Source of the DNA: Gulosibacter sediminis
Lineage (GTDB): Bacteria; Actinomycetota; Actinomycetes; Actinomycetales; Microbacteriaceae
Reading direction: 5' to 3'
Length of the DNA: 64,000 nt
Assembly (NCBI RefSeq): GCF_023370115.1
Contig: NZ_CP097160.1
Location: 496,001-560,000 of the forward strand
Each line of letters opens with the position of its first letter. The stretch's first letter is position 1. The position numbers and the translations under genes are program-made. Positions 51,071 through 59,910 of this stretch are shown here, piece by piece. The notes under the pieces were generated by a model that saw only the letters and a program-made list of their open reading frames with translations, searched no databases and was not told the origin of the DNA.

Positions 51071-52443
51071 GCACACTGACTGAGGACGCTGCACGTTTCG
51101 CAAAGTTCTCGGGACTCGACGCCGACACCATCACTTTCCACGGGGGTCAGCCCCTCAACGGACGTGTCCACGTACGTGGTGCCAAGAATCTCGTAACCAA
51201 GGCTATGGTCGCGGCCCTGCTCGCCGATACGCCGAGCGTGCTGCGCAATGTGCCCGACATCTCTGACGTGCGCATCGTCTCGGGCTTGCTCGGCGTGCAC
51301 GGCGTCGAGATCGACCGCGACGTCGAGGGCGGCGAGATTCGCCTCGACCCGTCGAACGTGAAGCGCGCGCACTCGGCAGAGATCAACGCGCACGCTGGCT
51401 CGAGCCGCATCCCGATCCTGTTCTGCGGCCCGCTGCTGCACCAGCTCGGCGAGGCGTTCATTCCCGACCTCGGCGGCTGCCGCATCGGCGACCGCCCGAT
51501 CGACTTCCACCTCTCGGCGCTGCGCTCGTTCGGTGCCGTCGTCGACAAGCTGCCCGAGGGCATCCGCCTCACGGCGCCGAACGGCCTCACGGGCGCGAAG
51601 ATCCACCTCGACTACCCGTCGGTCGGCGCGACCGAGCAGGTGCTGCTCACCGCCGTGCGCGCTCAGGGCCTCACCGAGCTGTCGAACGCCGCCATCGAGC
51701 CCGAGATCATGGATCTCATCAACGTGCTCCAGAAGATGGGCGCCGTCATTTCGGTGGACGCCGACCGTGTGATCCGCATCGAGGGCGTCTCGACGATGCA
51801 CGGCTACGACCACAAGTCGCTGTTCGACCGCAACGAGGCCGCGAGCTGGGCCGCCGCCGCGCTCGCGACCAAGGGCGACATCTTCGTCGAGGGCGCGACC
51901 CAGAGCGAGATGCTTACCTTCCTCAACGTCTTCCGCAAGGCGGGCGGGCGCTTCGAGGTGCAGGACGACGGCATTCGCTTCACGCACCCCGGCGACGAGC
52001 ACCCGCTGCGCCCCGTCGTGATCGAGACGGATGTGCACCCCGGCTTCATGACCGACTGGCAGCAGCCGCTCGTGGTCGCGCTGACCCAGGCACCCGGCGT
52101 CTCGATCGTGCACGAGACCGTGTACGAGCAGCGCTTCGGCTTCACCGAGGCGCTCTCGGCGATGGGCGCGACGATCGAGCTGCACCGCGAGTGCCTCGGC
52201 GGCCAGAAGTGCCGCTTCGGCCAGCGCAACTTCGTGCACTCCGCCGTCATCTCGGGCCCGTCGCAGCTGCACGGCGCCGACATTCAGGTGCCCGACCTGC
52301 GCGGTGGCTTCAGTCACCTCATCGCCGCGCTCATGGCGGAGGGCGAATCGCGCGTCTCGAACGTTGGCATCATCGCGCGTGGCTACGAGAACTTCCTCTC
52401 GAAGCTGCGCGACCTCGGCGCCGACTTCGAGATCGAGAACTAG
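51067..52443 (+). CDS. murA: UDP-N-acetylglucosamine 1-carboxyvinyltransferase
   Basis: A 458-residue enolpyruvyl transferase that adds PEP to UDP-GlcNAc, the first committed step of peptidoglycan synthesis. [16 protein letters not shown] holds the N-terminal Lys-Asn pair. The active-site Cys138 is in [11 protein letters not shown], at the position of Cys115 in E. coli MurA; mycobacteria carry Asp there. A normal fosfomycin target is therefore expected. It starts at GTG overlapping the leuD stop, so cell-wall and leucine genes are coupled. Confidence 0.97.
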   Translation: MSTLTEDAARFAKFSGLDADTITFHGGQPLNGRVHVRGAKNLVTKAMVAALLADTPSVLRNVPDISDVRIVSGLLGVHGVEIDRDVEGGEIRLDPSNVKRAHSAEINAHAGSSRIPILFCGPLLHQLGEAFIPDLGGCRIGDRPIDFHLSALRSFGAVVDKLPEGIRLTAPNGLTGAKIHLDYPSVGATEQVLLTAVRAQGLTELSNAAIEPEIMDLINVLQKMGAVISVDADRVIRIEGVSTMHGYDHKSLFDRNEAASWAAAALATKGDIFVEGATQSEMLTFLNVFRKAGGRFEVQDDGIRFTHPGDEHPLRPVVIETDVHPGFMTDWQQPLVVALTQAPGVSIVHETVYEQRFGFTEALSAMGATIELHRECLGGQKCRFGQRNFVHSAVISGPSQLHGADIQVPDLRGGFSHLIAALMAEGESRVSNVGIIARGYENFLSKLRDLGADFEIEN

Positions 52444-52446
52444 ACG

Positions 52447-53262
52447 ATGGTGCGAGGCGGGCGCTACCCGGAACGGCGCAAACCGTCGCTGTTTTGGGTG
52501 ATGGCGGGCATCGTGGTGCCGCCGTGGTCGCTGCTGACGAAGTACGAGATTCGCGGGAGCCTGCCGCCCACCGGGGCGGCGGTGCTCGCGCCGAATCACT
52601 ACTCCGACATCGACCCCATCTCGAACGGCGTCGCGGTGTGGAAGCTCGGCCGCAAGCCGCGCTATATGGCGAAGGCCTCGCTGTTCAAGGTGCCCGTCGT
52701 CGGCTGGTTTCTGCGCAAGTCCGGGCAGATTCCGGTCGAGCGCGCCCGCGCCGCGAACCGCAGCGGCAGCATGTCGGCCGCGCGCGAGCTCGTGACGCAG
52801 CAGGGCATCGTCATCGTGTACCCCGAGGGCACGCTCACCCGAGAGCCCGACTCGTGGCCCATGCGCGGTAAGTCGGGCGCGGTGCGCCTCGCCCTCGAAT
52901 CGAACGTGCCGCTAATCCCCATGGCCTCGTGGGGCGCGCAGGCGCTCATGCCGCGCTTCGAGAAGAAGTTCAAGTTTCGCTGGCGCACGCCGATCATCAT
53001 CAACGTCGGCGAGCCCCTCGACCTGAGCGAGTTCGCCGGCAAGCACACCTCGCGCAGCGCGGTCGAAGAAGCGACGCGCCGGGTCATGGCCGAGATCACC
53101 CGCCTGCTCGAAGAGATTCGCGAGGGCGAGGCCCCCGCCGAGGTCTACGACCCCGCGAACCACGGCGAGACCGAGTTCGGTCTGCCGACGAAGGTGCGGG
53201 AGGAACGCGCCGCGGCGAAGCTGCGTCGCCGCCGCGGCAAGAACGAGGGGGCGGCGCAATGA
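52447..53262 (+). CDS. plsC: 1-acyl-sn-glycerol-3-phosphate acyltransferase
   Basis: A 271-residue membrane-associated acyltransferase that makes phosphatidic acid from lysophosphatidic acid. The H-x4-D motif is in PNHYSDIDP (~residue 48), the glycerophosphate site is VYPEGTLTRE, and KSGAVRLAL follows. A hydrophobic segment (VMAGIVVPPWSLL) precedes the first motif. The C-terminus is basic and disordered. It overlaps gpsA by ATGA. Confidence 0.94.
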   Translation: MVRGGRYPERRKPSLFWVMAGIVVPPWSLLTKYEIRGSLPPTGAAVLAPNHYSDIDPISNGVAVWKLGRKPRYMAKASLFKVPVVGWFLRKSGQIPVERARAANRSGSMSAARELVTQQGIVIVYPEGTLTREPDSWPMRGKSGAVRLALESNVPLIPMASWGAQALMPRFEKKFKFRWRTPIIINVGEPLDLSEFAGKHTSRSAVEEATRRVMAEITRLLEEIREGEAPAEVYDPANHGETEFGLPTKVREERAAAKLRRRRGKNEGAAQ

Positions 53263-54344
53263 GCGAGTGGTACCCGCTCACCCAACCGCTGACGCTGCCC
53301 GCGTTCGCGGAAAGCGATCGGCAGCCCGCTGAGCAGGAGCGCGTCGTCGTGGTCGGCGGCGGCAACTGGGGCACGACCTTCGCGAAGGTCGTCGCCGACG
53401 GCGGCCGCGATGTCACGCTCGTCGTGCGGCGCCCCGAGCTCGCCGCCGAGATTAACGAGGCGCACCGCAACACGCTCTACCTGCCGGGTGTGAACCTGCC
53501 CGCGCGCATCCATGCCACCTGCGACACCCGCGCGGCCGTTGCCGACGGCTCGATCATCTTCCTCTCGGTGCCCGCGCAGTCGGCCCGCGAGAACCTCGAA
53601 GAGTTCGCCTCGGCGCTGTCGCCCGACGCGGCGATCGTGAGCCTCATGAAGGGTGTCGAGCGCTCGACCGGCAAGCGCATGAGCGAGGTCATCGCCGAGG
53701 TCGCGCACCTCGGCGGCGAACGCGTCGCGGCGGCGAGCGGCCCGAACATCGCGCTCGAGATCGCGCGCGAGCAGCCGACCGCGATCGTCGTCGCAAGCCA
53801 GTCGCGCGAGCTCGCGGTGCGCGTCGCGCAGGTCGCGCGCAACGGCTACCTGCGCAGCTACGTCAATGAGGACGTCATCGGCACCGAGTTCGGCGGCGTG
53901 CTCAAGAACCTCATCGCTATCGCGATCGGCATCTGCGACGGCGTCGGCTTCGGCGAGAACACGAAGGCGTCGATCATGACCCGCGGCCTCGCCGAGATCA
54001 CCGATTTCGCGGTCGCCCTCGGCGCCTCGCGCGACACGATGATGGGCCTCGCCGGCATGGGCGACCTCATCGCGACGTGCATGTCGCCGCTCTCGCGCAA
54101 CTTCACCGCCGGCCGCCTGCTCGGCCAGGGCTACAGCTACCAAGACGTCAACTCGCGCATGGAACAGACGGCCGAGGGCCTGCGCTCGGTATCGTCGATT
54201 CTCCAGATTGCGAATTCGCGCCGCGTGCCGATGCCGATCGTGCAGCAGATCGCCGATGTGCTGCAGGGCAAGATGCATCCCTCCGACCTCGCGCCGCACC
54301 TCGCCACCGAACACGACGAACAACCGCAGGGAGAAACCGCATGA
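53259..54344 (+). CDS. gpsA: Glycerol-3-phosphate dehydrogenase [NAD(P)+]
   Basis: A 361-residue enzyme that reduces dihydroxyacetone phosphate to sn-glycerol-3-phosphate, the backbone for phospholipids. It has VVVVGGGNWGTTFAKVVAD, ASGPNIALEIAREQPTA, GTEFGGVLKNLIAIAIGI and GLAGMGDLIATC. A ~27-residue N-terminal extension precedes the Rossmann fold. It sits between plsC and ddl with 4-nt overlaps on both sides. Confidence 0.97.
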   Translation: MSEWYPLTQPLTLPAFAESDRQPAEQERVVVVGGGNWGTTFAKVVADGGRDVTLVVRRPELAAEINEAHRNTLYLPGVNLPARIHATCDTRAAVADGSIIFLSVPAQSARENLEEFASALSPDAAIVSLMKGVERSTGKRMSEVIAEVAHLGGERVAAASGPNIALEIAREQPTAIVVASQSRELAVRVAQVARNGYLRSYVNEDVIGTEFGGVLKNLIAIAIGICDGVGFGENTKASIMTRGLAEITDFAVALGASRDTMMGLAGMGDLIATCMSPLSRNFTAGRLLGQGYSYQDVNSRMEQTAEGLRSVSSILQIANSRRVPMPIVQQIADVLQGKMHPSDLAPHLATEHDEQPQGETA

Positions 54345-55450
54345 CCGACACCGCCGCACCGCTCACGACCGTGATGCTCGTCTTCGGCGGCCGTTCGAGC
54401 GAGCACGAGATCTCGTGCGCCACGGCGTCGGGCGTGCTCGGGGCGATCGATCGTGACCGCTACCGCGTGATTCCCGTCGGCATTACCCGCCAGGGCGCGT
54501 GGGTGCTCGAGGACGACGACGCCGAGAAGTTCCGCCTCGACCCCGAGCACCTGCCGGAGGTCGTCGACAACGGCACACGCATCCTGCTGCCCGACTCGGC
54601 CGACACCCGCGAGCTGCGCGTGCTGCGCGACGGCGTCATCTCGTCGCTCGGCGACATCGACCTCGTGTTCCCGGTGCTGCATGGCCCGTTCGGCGAGGAC
54701 GGCACCCTGCAGGGCGCGCTCGAACTCGTCGGCCTGCCGTTCGTTGGCTCGTCGGTGCTCGCGAGCGCCGTGGGCATGGACAAGCACTACACGAAGCTCG
54801 TGCTCGAGGCCGCGGGCATCCGCACCGCCCCCGGCATCACGGTGCACGCGCAGGAGTGGGCGCAGGCGGGCGACATCGTCACGTCGCGCGTCAGCGATGA
54901 GCTCGGCTACCCGGCCTTCGTGAAGCCCGCGCGCGCCGGCTCGTCGGTGGGGGTGTCGAAGGTGGATGTGCCCGAGGCGCTTGCCGAGGCGATGCGCGTC
55001 GCGCTCGCCGAAGACGACCACGTGCTCATCGAGCGCGGCATCTCGGGCCGCGAGGTCGAGATTGCGGTGCTCGCGTCGCGGCCGGGGGAGCGCGCCCGCG
55101 CCTCGGTGGCCGGCGAGATCGTTATCTCGAACGGCGGCTTTTACGACTTCGCGTCGAAGTACCTCGACGACTCGGCGGCGCAGCTCGTGTGCCCAGCCGA
55201 GCTGACGGATGCGCAGCTCGCGGCCGCGCAGGACCTCGCGGTGCGCGCGTTCGAAGCGCTCGGCTGCGACGGCCTCGCGCGCGTCGACTTCTTCCTTGAT
55301 GACGAGGGCTTCCTCATCAACGAGGTGAACACGCTGCCCGGCTTCACGCCGATCTCGATGTTCCCGCGCTGCTGGCAGGAATCGGGTGTGAGCTACCCCG
55401 AGCTCATCACCGAGCTCATTGAGGTCGCGCTCTCGCGCCACACGAAGTAG
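54341..55450 (+). CDS. ddl: D-alanine--D-alanine ligase
   Basis: A 369-residue ATP-grasp ligase that makes D-Ala-D-Ala for peptidoglycan. VFGGRSSEHEIS opens the protein. HGPFGEDGTLQGALEL, FVKPARAGSSVGVSKV and INEVNTLPGFTPISMFPR are the characteristic blocks, and the usual YDFASKY omega-loop motif is present. Nothing suggests D-Ala-D-Lac specificity. It overlaps gpsA by ATGA. Confidence 0.97.
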   Translation: MTDTAAPLTTVMLVFGGRSSEHEISCATASGVLGAIDRDRYRVIPVGITRQGAWVLEDDDAEKFRLDPEHLPEVVDNGTRILLPDSADTRELRVLRDGVISSLGDIDLVFPVLHGPFGEDGTLQGALELVGLPFVGSSVLASAVGMDKHYTKLVLEAAGIRTAPGITVHAQEWAQAGDIVTSRVSDELGYPAFVKPARAGSSVGVSKVDVPEALAEAMRVALAEDDHVLIERGISGREVEIAVLASRPGERARASVAGEIVISNGGFYDFASKYLDDSAAQLVCPAELTDAQLAAAQDLAVRAFEALGCDGLARVDFFLDDEGFLINEVNTLPGFTPISMFPRCWQESGVSYPELITELIEVALSRHTK

Positions 55451-55486
55451 CGAGCGTGGGCTCGTCCGCGCCGCGGGTGGGCCCGG

Positions 55487-55975
55487 CTACGGGGTGTTGA
55501 GCAGGTCGTCGGGGCCGACGCACTCGCCGGTCTGCGGCAGCATGCCCACCGCATCCTGCAGGTCGATCAGGGCGTTCGTGCCCGAGACACCGGTGCTCGA
55601 ATCGATCGCGACCTCGACGGCCGGCGTGCGGCCGTAACTCGTGTAGCGGTAGGTCGGCGCCTCGGAGGCGTCTTCGATCCAGTCGATGCCGTTGAGCGAG
55701 ATGCAGCGGTCGCTCGTCGGCCCGGGCGAGGGCACACCGCAGCGCAGCAGCACCGATGCCGGATTGCCCCAGGCGCCGGTGGCCTGTGCGTTCGTCTCGC
55801 GCTTCTCGAGGCCGTCGACGGTGTCGGGCAGCCGCACCGTCACGTCGGCGCACTCGGGCGCGGCGGCGGACTCTGCGGGCTGCATCGCCACCGAGGGGCC
55901 GCTGCAGCCTGACAACAACACGGCAATTCCGGCGATGGTGAGCGCCGCAAGGGGGCGCAGCGAGAAGCGAGACAT
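55487..55975 (-). CDS. DUF3515-family lipoprotein
   Basis: A 162-residue secreted lipoprotein. A signal peptide (RPLAALTIAGIAVLLSGC) with a lipobox ends in Cys24; the mature part has CGVPSPGPTSDRC and WIEDASEAPTYRYTSYGRTPAVEV, the core of DUF3515. Such genes regularly lie between ddl and thiL in actinobacteria. Function unknown. The lipid-anchored protein should sit outside the cytoplasmic membrane. Confidence 0.9.
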   Translation of the reverse strand: MSRFSLRPLAALTIAGIAVLLSGCSGPSVAMQPAESAAAPECADVTVRLPDTVDGLEKRETNAQATGAWGNPASVLLRCGVPSPGPTSDRCISLNGIDWIEDASEAPTYRYTSYGRTPAVEVAIDSSTGVSGTNALIDLQDAVGMLPQTGECVGPDDLLNTP

Positions 55976-56033
55976 TGTGCCCCAAGCTTATCCGCCCGCG
56001 GCCGAGGGCCGCTCGGCGCGGTATGGTGGCGCG

Positions 56034-57062
56034 GTGACCGAACCCATCGCTGCCGCGGCCGAGACCGTTGCCGAGCTTGGCGAGCGCGAGCTGCTCGCGC
56101 GCATCCTGCGCCGCCTGCCCGACGTCGAGCTGCCGCTTGGGCCGGGCGACGATTCGGCGATTCTCGCCGCGCCCGACGGCCAGGTGGTCGTGACGAGCGA
56201 CACGATGATCGAGGGCCCCGACTTTCGCCTCGAGTGGTCGTCACCGCAGCAGCTCGGCCACAAGGCCATGGTGTCGAACCTGTCGGACATCGCCGCGATG
56301 GGCGCCCGGCCCACCGGGCTCGTCGTCGCGCTCGCGGTGCCGGGCTCGACGCCCGCCGCGTTCGTCGAGGGCCTCGCCGAGGGCATGGCCGAAGCCCTGC
56401 GCCGGCACGCGCCCGGCTGCGGTATCGCCGGCGGCGACCTCGCGACCGCGCCGCAGGTACTCATCGCCGTCACCGCCTTTGGGTCGCTTGACGGCCAGGC
56501 GCCGGTGCTCCGCTCGGGCGCGAAGCCGGGGGATGTGCTGGCCGTCTCGGGCGCGCTCGGTCAGGCCGCCGCCGGCCTGAAGCTGCTCTTTGCCGGGCTG
56601 CGCGAGAGTCGCGACGCCGAGGCGCAGCGGCTCATCACTGCGCAGCTCGCGCCCGAGCCCGAGCTCTCGGCGGGCATCCACGCGGCCCGGGCCGGCGCAT
56701 CCGCCATGATGGACCTCTCGGACGGCCCGTTGCTCGACGCCGACCGGCTGGCGAAGGCCTCGGGCGTGCGCGTCGACCTCGAGCCGGCCCGCTTCGCGCA
56801 CCTGAGCGACCGACTCGCCTCGCACCTCGCGCGGCTGCTCGGCCTCAAGCCGCTCGCGAGCGCGGAGCTCGCGCTCGAGCTGCAACTCACGGGCGGCGAG
56901 GAGCACACGATGCTCGCGACGTTCCCCGAGGGCGTCGCCTTGCCCGACGGCTTCACGCGCATCGGCACGGTGCGCGAGGGCATGTCCGGCGTCACGGTCG
57001 GGGGCCGACCGGCGGCGGTGGCGCGGGGCTGGGACCCCTACCGCGACGCGAGCTCGAAGTAG
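56034..57062 (+). CDS. thiL: Thiamine-monophosphate kinase
   Basis: A 342-residue kinase that converts thiamine phosphate to thiamine diphosphate. It has the family motifs GPGDDSAIL, SDTMIEGPDF, KAMVSNLSDIAAMGARP, GGDLATAP and MMDLSDGPLLDADRL. GTG 56034 follows TATGGT (56022-56027) by 6 nt, a leaderless arrangement. Its 3' end overlaps the convergent rsmD by 25 nt. Confidence 0.95.
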   Translation: MTEPIAAAAETVAELGERELLARILRRLPDVELPLGPGDDSAILAAPDGQVVVTSDTMIEGPDFRLEWSSPQQLGHKAMVSNLSDIAAMGARPTGLVVALAVPGSTPAAFVEGLAEGMAEALRRHAPGCGIAGGDLATAPQVLIAVTAFGSLDGQAPVLRSGAKPGDVLAVSGALGQAAAGLKLLFAGLRESRDAEAQRLITAQLAPEPELSAGIHAARAGASAMMDLSDGPLLDADRLAKASGVRVDLEPARFAHLSDRLASHLARLLGLKPLASAELALELQLTGGEEHTMLATFPEGVALPDGFTRIGTVREGMSGVTVGGRPAAVARGWDPYRDASSK

Positions 57063-57601
57063 CGCAGCACCGTCTCGCCGTAGTCCTTCTGCCGCCACAG
57101 GGCATACCCCTCGGGCGCCTCGATCGCGTCGCTGCGGCTCGACCGTTCAACGACGACGAGGGCGTCGGGGGAGAGCAGGGGCAGCAGCAGCTCGAGCTCG
57201 GCGTGCACGGTCGCGGTGGCGACGTCATACGGCGGGTCGATGAACACGAGGTCGAACTCGCCGATGCCGCGCGCAAGCCAGCGGGCGACGGCCGAGGTCT
57301 CGACCGAGGCGGATGCGCGGGGCAGCTGCCGGGAGACAGCCCGCGCGTTCGCGCGCAGCAGCCGCGACGCCTGCTCGGACTTCTCGACGAGCACGACCGA
57401 TTCGGCGCCGCGGGAGAGCGCCTCGAGCCCGAGCGCGCCGGTGCCGGCATAGAGATCGAGCACCCGGGCGCCGTCGAGCTCGAACGCCGAGTCGAGCGTC
57501 GAGAACATCGCCTCGCGCACCTTGTCGCTCGTCGGCCTGGTGCCGCGCGGGGGCACCTCGAGGCGCACCGCGGCCGCCTGGCCACCAATAATCCGGGTCA
57601 C
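57038..57601 (-). CDS. rsmD: 16S rRNA (guanine966-N2)-methyltransferase
   Basis: A 187-residue SAM-dependent methyltransferase for G966 of 16S rRNA. RIIGGQAAAVRLEVPP, RPTSDKVREAMFSTL, VLDLYAGTGALGLEALSRGA and the catalytic FIDPPYD are all visible. It starts at GTG 57601 and runs convergently into thiL, overlapping by 25 nt. Confidence 0.95.
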   Translation of the reverse strand: MTRIIGGQAAAVRLEVPPRGTRPTSDKVREAMFSTLDSAFELDGARVLDLYAGTGALGLEALSRGAESVVLVEKSEQASRLLRANARAVSRQLPRASASVETSAVARWLARGIGEFDLVFIDPPYDVATATVHAELELLLPLLSPDALVVVERSSRSDAIEAPEGYALWRQKDYGETVLRYFELASR

Positions 57602-57672
57602 GCACCGATCCTAGGCCCCAGGATGCCCGGTCGATGCGGGATTTGTCGCCGGGTCGTGGAAAGATAGCGCGC

Positions 57673-58641
<969 letters not shown>

Positions 58642-58647
58642 CCACCG

Positions 58648-59910
58648 GTGTCGGTTCTCGAGAACTCCGGCATCCGCGCGACCCCGCTGCGCCCCACCGC
58701 GCGGGCGTGGTGGCTCCTTGGCGCCGGCGTCGTGATCGCCGTGCTCGGCGATCTGCTCGACGTGCCGCCGATGCGCTGGTCGGGCATCGCGCTCGCGGTG
58801 CTGCCGGTGCTCATGCTCCTCGCGCGGTTCATCGTGCGGCCCCGACTCGAGGTCGAACGCACGGTCTACCCGACCACGGTTGCCGCGGGCGACCGCCTGC
58901 GCGTCGTCGCCGAGGTGCAGAATCAATCGATCTTCGGGGTCGAGCCGGGTTCATACCTCGACGTCGTCACGGGTGCCGACCGCGCCCACGTCGGTGGCGT
59001 GCTGCCGGCGATCGCGAGCCGACTGCATCCGCGCGAGGGGCGCCGCCGGCGCCGCATCGCGTACGGCCTCGACCGGATGCGCCGCGGCATTCGCCAGGTT
59101 GGCCCGCTGCTGCTTGAGAACACCGACGGACTCGGCCTGACGCGCCGGGTCGTGCGCGTCGGTGACGTGCAGGAGATCGAGGTCTGGCCGCACGTTCACG
59201 ACGTGTCGCAGTTCGACGTGCCGGTTCTGCGTAGCGGCGAGGAGGTCGAGGTCACCCTCGGCCGCGGCGGTGAGGCCGACGACGTGATCACGCGCGAGTA
59301 CCGCCGCGGCGACCCGCTGCGGCGCGTGCACTGGAAGGCGAGCGCCCGTGCTGGCGAGCTGCGCGTGCGGCAGGAGGAACACCACTCCGAGGCCGTCGGC
59401 ATGGTCGTGCTCGGCACGGCGCCGTCGAAAGACGAATGGTTCGACGACTCCTTTGACCTCGCCGTGTCGGTCGCGGCGTCGGTGGTCGTGCGCCTGCACG
59501 AGCTTGGCTTCGACACCGAGACGTCGGCCACGCATCCCGCCCCCGACGCCGAGGGCGTCGAACTCGACCGGCTGCAGACCGCGGCGAGCGACGCGCTGCA
59601 TCCGCTCATGCGCCGGCTCATGCTTATCCAGCCCGCGCCCGCCGGTACCCCGGCCGAGGTCGAGGCGCTCGCCGACGTCATCGCCCGGGTCGGCAGCGGG
59701 CCCCTCATCTACGTCGGCAAGGTGAACGACACGGCCGCCGTGCCGCTCTGCGAGGTCGGCGAGCCAGCCATCGCCATTCTCGTGAACGGCCCCGGCGAGC
59801 GACCCGAGGGCGTCGCCGAGTTCCTGCGCGCCGGCTGGCGCGTCGCGCTCATGCAGGCGGGCGCCCGCGACCCCTGGCAGAGCGTGCGAGTGCTGGGAGC
59901 CGCCGCATGA
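58648..59910 (+). CDS. DUF58 domain protein
   Basis: A 420-residue protein with two N-terminal hydrophobic segments (residues ~18-60) and a C-terminal DUF58/von Willebrand-like part marked by YRRGDPLRRVHWKASARAGELRVRQEE. Such proteins act with MoxR ATPases in an unclear membrane or envelope role. It starts at GTG 58648 and overlaps the next gene by ATGA. Confidence 0.92.
   Translation: MSVLENSGIRATPLRPTARAWWLLGAGVVIAVLGDLLDVPPMRWSGIALAVLPVLMLLARFIVRPRLEVERTVYPTTVAAGDRLRVVAEVQNQSIFGVEPGSYLDVVTGADRAHVGGVLPAIASRLHPREGRRRRRIAYGLDRMRRGIRQVGPLLLENTDGLGLTRRVVRVGDVQEIEVWPHVHDVSQFDVPVLRSGEEVEVTLGRGGEADDVITREYRRGDPLRRVHWKASARAGELRVRQEEHHSEAVGMVVLGTAPSKDEWFDDSFDLAVSVAASVVVRLHELGFDTETSATHPAPDAEGVELDRLQTAASDALHPLMRRLMLIQPAPAGTPAEVEALADVIARVGSGPLIYVGKVNDTAAVPLCEVGEPAIAILVNGPGERPEGVAEFLRAGWRVALMQAGARDPWQSVRVLGAAA

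Noticed and set aside
50674-52599. 641-codon minus-strand open frame
   Set aside because: Antisense to leuD, murA and plsC, all of which have unmistakable family motifs.
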